The position numbers were made by a program, and so were the translations under genes. A stretch of 64,000 bases of DNA, taken from the NCBI RefSeq assembly GCF_024362695.1, contig NC_065406.1, forward strand, positions 8,370,001 to 8,434,000, in the 5' to 3' direction. The notes under the pieces are model-generated. The model searched no databases and was not told where the DNA came from. It saw only the letters and a list, made by a program, of their open reading frames with translations. This document shows positions 58,001-64,000 of this stretch, piece after piece (the stretch's first letter is position 1; each line of letters begins with the position of its first letter). The DNA comes from Pectinophora gossypiella (lineage: Eukaryota > Arthropoda > Insecta > Lepidoptera > Gelechiidae).

Positions 58001-61000
58001 ATGCATACCTTAGTAAATATAAAGTTTATTTTTGGCTGTATTTTGAAAAATGGGAGTTATTGGGAAAAAAAATGTACTTATGAAAAAATCTAAACTGCAT
58101 AAGTATGCACTCCCACACACACAAAGATCTCTCTCTTATATAACACGCCACGCGGACGAAGTCGCGGGCAAAAGCTAGTTCTTAATAAGTACATTGATAT
58201 TTCTTGCACCTTGAGTACTAAAAACTCGTAAACGTGGTCAAACTTAGATTTCTACTTATACATAAACATTCTAAATACTTACACCCCATTCTGACACAGG
58301 AGGTGGGAGGTATGGAGTATAATATTCTACCACACTGATCCAAATGCTCAAGTGATTTGTCCAACAGGAATAATTTTCAGAAATATATTTTTTCTATGTG
58401 GTATACTTTTTGGATATAAAACTTCTTTTTCAATACCTGAGACAGCCGGGGCTAGCGCCTTCGAAGGCAGAACAGTTGGCGAGCAAGTTGCGGTTGAGGT
58501 GGAGACAGATGTCGGCTTGCAAGCACTCGGGGAAGCCCTTCAACAAGCTGGAGGTGTCGATCCCGTTGGTGTAGCTCCATGCGTGTTGGAAGTACTCCTC
58601 GAGCCTTTGACGTAGAGGGTTCGCAATCTGTACCAAAAAATGTAGGTAACTTTATTAAATTGATTACACAAAAAAATGCGTGGTAATGCGGCGAGTGTAA
58701 TGGGGACCTTTGCGCCTGGAATAACTCGGGGGGATTATTTGACGATTAGACACGTAAGGTCTTGAATTGTTAATTTCTAATTGTATTAATGTTTAATTTG
58801 TAATTTTGTAGAGGTAGCCTTAGATTTCTTTTGTATAAATTGGCCATCAGTTATAGATTGTATGTTATTTTTGTCATTTAACATTTAATTAACTATAATA
58901 TAATTATTCCACACTTTTTGAGTTAATATTTTAAGTCTACCACCAAAGTTTATTTGTATGTTTTGATTTAGTTTAGTTTAATTAAGTTTAATTACCTTTC
59001 TGCTACTGTTAAATTTGTAAATTAGTTTATGCATTGTGAGTGCTATGTACACCGTTATTGTTACACATATCAGTCAGAATACCTAGTTAAGTTATGGAAT
59101 AAGCTCAATATGTGTGATGTGGTTGTACTTTTTTTAAATAAATAATAATAAAATAAAAAAAATATCTAATCTTAATGTACTTATAATTATGGATATTAAT
59201 CTGAAATAAAAAAAATATTAAAAAAAAATGCATGGAAATAAATAACCAATAAAGCAATTTTTAATTTATGTGTGTCATTTTGTAATTTTTACTAAGCACA
59301 TAAGTTAATGATACTAACATAGAATAAGTCATATTACTAACAAATACGCAATTTATATTTTCTGAAATAAATTATTTGAATTTGAATTTTGAATTTGACA
59401 GGCAACACAGTTTAGCCTGTTTACAAACGGGCTTTTATTGGATAAAATCATGACTACGGGCACTGCACCAATACCTCTAAATTACCTACTAAGTACATAA
59501 TAAGTAATCCTTACTAATATTATAAATACGAAAGTAACTCTTTGAAGCTTCAGCTGCTGATGTGAAGATAGTATGAGTGCTAAAGAAGGACATAGAGTAG
59601 GCATTTTCCAGGGGCGTGCTTAGTTCGCGATACAAAACACGCGTCTACGCGGGCGAAGTTGCGGGCGGAAAACTAGTGGGTCATGTAAAGATATAATGGA
59701 AGGCTGGGGGTATATAGTCACTGTCCTGTGGTTCACCAGCTTGCTTCTCAAATGTAGGGCGCCGGTTCAAACCCCTGTACCGGACTTGCACCCATGAGTT
59801 ATTAATTTATCTTAAGAGCAGTTTTAACTAACATTGTTGGCTTGACTATTATAGACGGCGATACGGCTCACCAGTCACGACCTATCTCGTTAGTCTAACA
59901 GAAGGTTCGGTGAGGTGAGGGGACTTAGTCCATCTTGCGATGGATGTACCGCTGACTTTATAAGTTTTTTAAAGGCTTTAACGTTTTATTTTAATTTGAT
60001 GATTTGTTTCTCACTATGTTTTTGTGAGTAAACATTTAAATTATTATTACTGATAAAGAACTTTGAAAAACAAAACAAACCTCTGACTACACCAGTTGGG
60101 ATATAGTCGTGAGCTTATGTTATGGGGGTATAGTGTTACCTGATGAAAGCGTATGAACTCGCGCACTCTGAGGATCTGCGTGTGGTAGCGCGCGGTTCCC
60201 GAGTACAGCCGCTGTATAATCGCCGACACGTTGCCGAAGATACTGGCGTACATTAGAGCTGTGGGTTACATTATTATTACAGTTTATTATTGTTACAAAA
60301 CATTGTTACAAATATTATTAATATAACGTCGTTAAATCTCGAAAGGGTTTGTCCTGACGTCACACCCACAAAACAACACTGTAGTATTCCTTATTCTATG
60401 ACGATAGGTCTCATAGGCATTATGCTGAGGGAGATCTTTTATTTTATTTTGGACACCCTCCAGAATGTGCAGTTTAGGTGTGTGATATATATTTAATTAA
60501 GTATGTGTCTTATTGTTATACAATACGTACGGTGACATACAACGAAAGGGTACATCCGATGTAGACCGCTTGGTTTTATGATGACGCTTCCAAGAAAATA
60601 GAACAAAGGCAGCAATCTACACCGAATTACAGCTCTGCTATAGTGTATTATGAGGGGAGGCCTGTGCCCAGTGGGACGTATGTAGGCTATGTTATGTTAT
60701 GTAAAAATGTGAATACTAACATCCGACGAGCATGACGAATATCGTGAATCCTTTCTCCATGTCGGTGTTAGGCGCCACGTTTCCGAACCCGACGCTGGTG
60801 AGCGACGTGCACGTGAAGTACAGGGCAGTGATGTAGCGAGACCTGCGACCGGAAAATATACAGGGTGTTAGTCACATCGTAACGAATACTCAGGTAGATG
60901 ATTCAGACCATGATTCTGAGGTAATATCAAGTGGAATTTCCTGTCGGAAAAGTCATGAAAATTTTAGTGTTTTTTAATTATTTTTCGTTCCATACTTTTG

Positions 61001-63985
61001 CGACGGAAAATTCCAGTTGATATCAATTAATCATGGTCTGAATCATCCCTCAAAGTTTAAAGAAAAGAATACTGAAGACTGAAAGGGCAGCCCTCACCAT
61101 ATATTATAAGGACATTGTTGGCCTCTGGGAAAATAACTGCACCCTGGCCTTTTTTCGGTGGATTGCGGCACTTGTACATTATTATTATTATTATTTATTA
61201 TTATTATTATTAAAATAAGCGTTATTATTAGGTAAATGTATATATTACCTCATTGAAGGTCCAGTGGAGTTATCATAAGAAGCCTGGACATCGTTGGCGA
61301 GCGCGTCCAGCCAGCCGATAGGCGCGTGCAGCTGCGGCCGCTCCCAGCTGCCGATAGCATACCTGCGCGTAACACATGCAACATATTGTATACAATATAC
61401 ATATATAATAATAGTCATTAATTAAACATGAAACACAAAAAGCATTCTTCTATATACAAAACAACGATGAATGTGCAAACGTGGTTTGTTCTAACACTTT
61501 TAAACATTAAACACAGATACTAGGATGTACTTATGCATGATAATAATGCACATTTTTATTTCCGATATATATGGAACCTTACCATAAGCAAGCCAGCCAA
61601 TGCGCAATAAGTACAAAGGTGGCCATAAGGAGGAGTAGGACGGCAGTGCCATATTCGGAGTAGCGGTCGATCTTGCGCGCGACTCGCACGAGCCGCAGCA
61701 GGCGCGCCGTCTTCAGCAGCCCGATGAGGGTCGTCGTCTGCAACACCAAGCCCGCTCAGAACCTCACCACCGCCACCGCCGCGACCAAGCCTTGGATAAA
61801 ACTGTCGCCTACTAAATAGCATCAATGAGGCCTCGCAGCGAAAACCACGCTATAGTAACCAAGCGAAAACTTGCCTATGAATGCTAGCGAGCGACTCCAT
61901 TTCAAACTTACGATTACTTTGTTTGCAGAATTAAAAGCGATTACTTAAAAACTATAAAATTAGCTGGCTTCATACAGATGCGGTGCATAATACTGTATAA
62001 ACTGTTATATTTTTTGTATCCAGTATTTTTATGTGACTTTTGTTTACGAGCAATCAATTTGTGCGTTTTAATTAACTTATGTTTTCGATATAAGTATTTT
62101 GAAAAATAATAATATATTTTTTGGGTAATTCACACGGTGCATGATACAAACCAAGCCAATAATTAATTTAACTTTGGAATTAATATGATTACGTACCTAT
62201 TAATGGGGCCATTTTAAGTAAATATACTTGGCTTAAAAACAATACTTACTTACTTTAAAATATTAATAAACATTTTAAACTTCCCGTATTACGTTCATTT
62301 TAAAAGTCATTGTTCAAACAAAAATGTGTTTAGAACGTTACAAACGCGACACGAGGGTTCTACGTGATAATTTTGTACGAATAGCTTCATTTTATCACTC
62401 TTTATTTGAATTATGACTTTAAACAGCAGAGCACTTATAATATCCAAAATACCTAAAGTTCCTACACAATGTACCTCTATAAGGTAGTGTTCCCTCCGAT
62501 ACACAATGAGTCGGTGGTGAATATGGTTGAGCGACGGAACGTCTAAAACAATTTCCTTTAACATGTTGTTGAAGCAAACGCATATTGTCGGCACCAAACA
62601 GCCACTAGTGTGCTATTTGTGACATGCACGTTATGTTAAAGCATATTATAATATGAAGCTGGTCGTTAATAAAACAATATTTTATTCCTTTATCAGAATG
62701 CAATGCGTCGAATATCGTCGTCCGATTTATACAATAATAATTTGTGAATGAGATTAACAAAGGTAAAGGAACTAAAAAAGAAAATAAACGATTTCAAATT
62801 AACAATAGTTTATTTAAAAAGACATCACAGTGTAAAAGTAAATAATAATTATGTAAAGTAAGGTAATGAGGATGAGTTCAAATGAAATGTGTCGCATGAT
62901 GAGTCGGTTGGAGAGAATGACTGACATAAACAGTACATGGACGTCATACGTCGATGTAAGGTGGGTGCCATAATTATGTTATGTTGTACTTAGTGCTCCT
63001 TCGTGTAATGAACATTATGCGTTATTCATTTGTACATATATGATCGTCTGGGAAGTGTGAGCGTATGCTACCAAGCTCTGTGCTCGTGGTATTGCACTTT
63101 CATACTGAGAAGCACATGAAACAATATCCCATTTCATACGCTTACAATAAGCGTCATCAAACTCTGGGCTTTACAATATTAACGTTCGTTTTCAATTATT
63201 TTCATTAAAGTTGAACATATTTCGTTAAGTAGATATCAAAGTGAAACTAGTTTGTATTTATGAAGTACCTTATGGATAATTTCATAACAAATTTACAGTC
63301 CGTAGCGTTATAAGCTTAGCAGCGAAAATATTGTAACATAAATGAAAAGGTGAAGGCCCTGGCAAGGTCACCTTAACTGGCTGTGACGATCGTTACAACC
63401 ACAACTCGGGGCTCAATCGTAATGCTCCTATAGCGTATTTTGTTTGTGGCGAGCTACAATCCAACCGTTATAATTATATCTAAATCTATTATGCATTGAC
63501 ACTATAGAGATCCCACGCAAACCAGATATGGGATATATTTACTTAAAATGCATCTAATCGCACATGAGAGTTTTATATTCGTGTTCTAAGCCGAGACTTG
63601 CAAAAGTAACAACAGATCCAATAACGTCACTTATGATTTGAGTTGAAGCCGTAGAGACTGTAGGCATTCCTTAGTGACAGTTCACTACCGCTACCTGAGT
63701 AAGAAGCTAATTCGTTGACATGTAGAGTCGCCGGCGCAGGCGCAGCCGAGCAAGCTCGTGGTTCAGCGAGTGAGCTCAGATGTTCGCGTGGTACAAATTG
63801 AAAACGATAACATTTGCTTATGGGAAGCGTCCTTATCTTCCATTAACGCATTCGAATAGTGGATTGAAAATGCTTAGTGAATATTAATGAATAAAAATAT
63901 GTCAACTAAAATGTAAGAAAATCGAGTGGCAGCAACATAAAAGTAGTTCACAAAGATGGTATACCTCATCACTTTCCAGCCCCTG
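48745..63985 (-). CDS. sei: seizure: ERG-type (KCNH) voltage-gated K+ channel, from before S4 to the C-terminus; 5' exons outside the window
   Basis: Coding exons on the minus strand: 63965-63985 (microexon), 61583-61737, 61249-61362, 60721-60842, 60140-60258, 58437-58627, 54486-54628, 52875-53068, 52352-52477, 52231-52305, 51443-51587, 50127-50204, 49525-49940, 48985-49236 and 48745-48909 (TAG). Phases join throughout, giving about 771 residues. The order is S4 (GLLKTARLLRLVRVARKIDR), S5, the pore with filter SVGFGN (GFG codons at 60782-60790), S6 ([20 protein letters not shown]), C-linker (RQRLEEYFQHAWSYTNGID) and a cyclic-nucleotide-binding-homology domain (FKTTHAPPGETLVHRGDV, LTYCDLHRVHRDDLLDVLD). 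A low-complexity tail follows, then a coiled coil (LTRLDELSRRVAVLE, VRRILQLLQAR). This matches ERG rather than EAG or ELK. PAS and S1-S3 lie upstream. Two donors are GTTAGT. No disabling changes are seen. Confidence 0.95.
50205..51442. other. sei: seizure intron K-J
   Basis: AT-rich and without repeats I recognise, apart from short simple stretches. No ORF of interest. Confidence 0.4.
51640..51735 (+). repeat. LINE/SINE tail fragment
   Basis: GGAGCAGCGTGGTGGAGTAT, CTTGATTGAGGGGAGGCCTG, TGCCCAGCAGTGGGACATAT and TAGGCTGTTT, matching tails near 25.1, 30.2, 34.25 and 60.65 kb. Confidence 0.7.
53069..54485. other. sei: seizure intron G-F
   Basis: It contains a repeat piece (CTGGCTACCCCTTCGGGGAT near 53411) and a family C MITE (54158-54392). 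The remainder is AT-rich. Confidence 0.5.
54158..54392. mobile_element. MITE family C, third copy
   Basis: TAGTTTCCTAAGTCAAGATA on the left and TTCACTTGTTGGAAACTA on the right, with internal CAAATTCCATGGTAATTTTG shared with the 22.9-kb copy in the same orientation. Confidence 0.75.
55198..57790 (+). repeat. Tandem array of 134-bp units with a higher-order duplication
   Basis: The word TTTGTATGAAAA begins at 55207, 55341, 55475, 55609, 55743, 55877 and 56011, a spacing of exactly 134 bp. Each unit holds CTAAACCACTCAAGTTAGAC, GAAATTTGGCATGCAGGTAC and GGAATTCCCGAAATTCCCAC. After a 0.45-kb non-repeat gap the array resumes (56571, 56705, 56838) and then alternates with a second block (AGAAACTGACTGACTCAGTG) repeated at about 57000 and 57465. 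Confidence 0.9.
57797..57905 (-). mobile_element. LINE 3' end fragment inserted into the Helitron-like element
   Basis: The reverse of the sequence at 33001-33125: CAATTCAATTAAATTATTTA, CATTCCATGTAGTACAATAG, GGGTGTTACATAGGCATAGG and GGACCCTATAGGGCACAGCA. Confidence 0.7.
58628..60139. other. sei: seizure intron E-D with scattered repeats
   Basis: AT-rich. It contains TTGAAT-tailed LINE remnants (about 59360-59400), a Helitron/LINE-type end (ACGCGGGCGAAGTTGCGG... near 59650), a tRNA-like fragment (about 59700-59800, B box GGTTCAAACCCC) and a repeat piece (59845-59945 with 60082-60120, ATATAGTCGTGAGCTTATG). Confidence 0.55.
60861..61062. mobile_element. MITE family D, 3'-truncated copy in a seizure intron
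   Basis: Begins TA|CAGGGTGTTAGTCACATCGT, GATTCAGACCATGATTCTGA, ATATCAAGTGGAATTTCCTG, then the inverse arm to GAATCATCCCTCAAAGTT. The last ~25 bp of the right terminus are missing. It starts about 18 bp upstream, on the minus strand, of the exon at 60842. Confidence 0.8.
61738..63964. other. sei: seizure intron upstream of the S4 exon
   Basis: About 2.2 kb of AT-rich sequence with no repeat family I recognise from elsewhere in the window and no coding content. Confidence 0.45.
63965..63985 (-). CDS. sei: seizure microexon (18 or 21 nt)
   Basis: On the minus strand TTGTTACAG|CAGGGGCTGG...GATGAG|GTATAC. It encodes (Q)GLESDE, which joins in phase 0 to TTTLIGLLKTARLL in the next exon (61737). 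ERG channels have a short acidic S3-S4 linker here, so the peptide fits. The acceptor is a tandem CAGCAG, so the Gln could be included or skipped. The call depends on phase, splice sites and position; the intron between the two is about 2.2 kb. Confidence 0.65.
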
Positions 63986-64000
63986 CTGTAACAAGAAATG

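Larger units (their letters stand above)
54896..58178 (+). mobile_element. Helitron-like non-autonomous element (3,283 bp) with a 134-bp tandem array
   Basis: The start A|TCTATACTTATAATAAATC and the end GCGGGCAAAAGCTAG|T fit the Helitron rules (5' TC, 3' CTRR, insertion between A and T), with a short GC hairpin just before the end (CGCGGAC GAA GTCGCG). The internal CATCACGCTACAATCAATAG block is also seen in lepidopteran Helitron-like repeats. No Rep/helicase ORF is present. It sits in seizure intron F-E. A TGTC microsatellite lies at about 55018-55070. Confidence 0.7.

Overview
This window looks like nuclear DNA of a moth or butterfly (Lepidoptera). The genes are intron-rich, with GT/AG introns, and encode insect-type orthologues. 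The AT-rich spacer is full of repeat families typical of Lepidoptera: tRNA-headed SINEs, LINE 3' ends carrying the 'cccagcagtgggac' motif, TIR elements and a Helitron-like element. I worked from sequence alone. Exon boundaries come from GT/AG sites, reading-phase continuity and remembered protein families.

Layout from left to right. (1) 1-3289 (+): 3' exons of misshapen (MAP4K4/TNIK-type kinase), covering the end of the linker and the whole CNH domain. (2) 4702-5094 (-): PDRG1, a small prefoldin-like protein, convergent with msn across an inverted-repeat element. (3) 6378-15470 (+): an RGG/Gly/Pro/Tyr-rich, probably RNA-binding, low-complexity protein. Three consecutive introns hold C/D-box snoRNA-like sequences. 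(4) 17494-18964 (-): RpL30. (5) 20426-23907 (+): a 3-hydroxyacyl-CoA dehydratase (HACD/PHS1). (6) 26546-32876 (+): a secreted group-7-allergen-like protein whose introns are crowded with MITEs. (7) 32877-40434: a SINE cluster and a nested transposon stack. (8) 40435-42418 (+): bystin. (9) 42541-42879 (-): a stand-alone RNF180/YVH1-like zinc-binding protein. (10) 42880-48744: gene-poor spacer. (11) 48745 to beyond 63985 (-): seizure, an ERG-type (KCNH) potassium channel, from just before S4 to the stop codon, including a microexon of 18-21 nt.

The neighbours do not form an operon or pathway, as expected for an insect chromosome. A ribosome-biogenesis and translation theme recurs (RpL30, bystin, an snoRNA host gene), but I treat this as coincidence of neighbourhood. 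RpL30 and the snoRNA host both appear to have pyrimidine-rich (TOP-like) starts and a short non-coding first exon.

The most interesting parts are: the three related intronic snoRNA candidates; a SINE that seems to join a tRNA-like head to a 5S-rRNA-like segment; a stack at 35.55-40.28 kb where the order of insertions can be read from target-site duplications (two SINE-like retroposons, a hAT-type element and a LINE reverse-transcriptase fragment); a 3.3 kb Helitron-like element in a seizure intron carrying an exact 134-bp tandem array; and the seizure microexon with a tandem NAGNAG acceptor.
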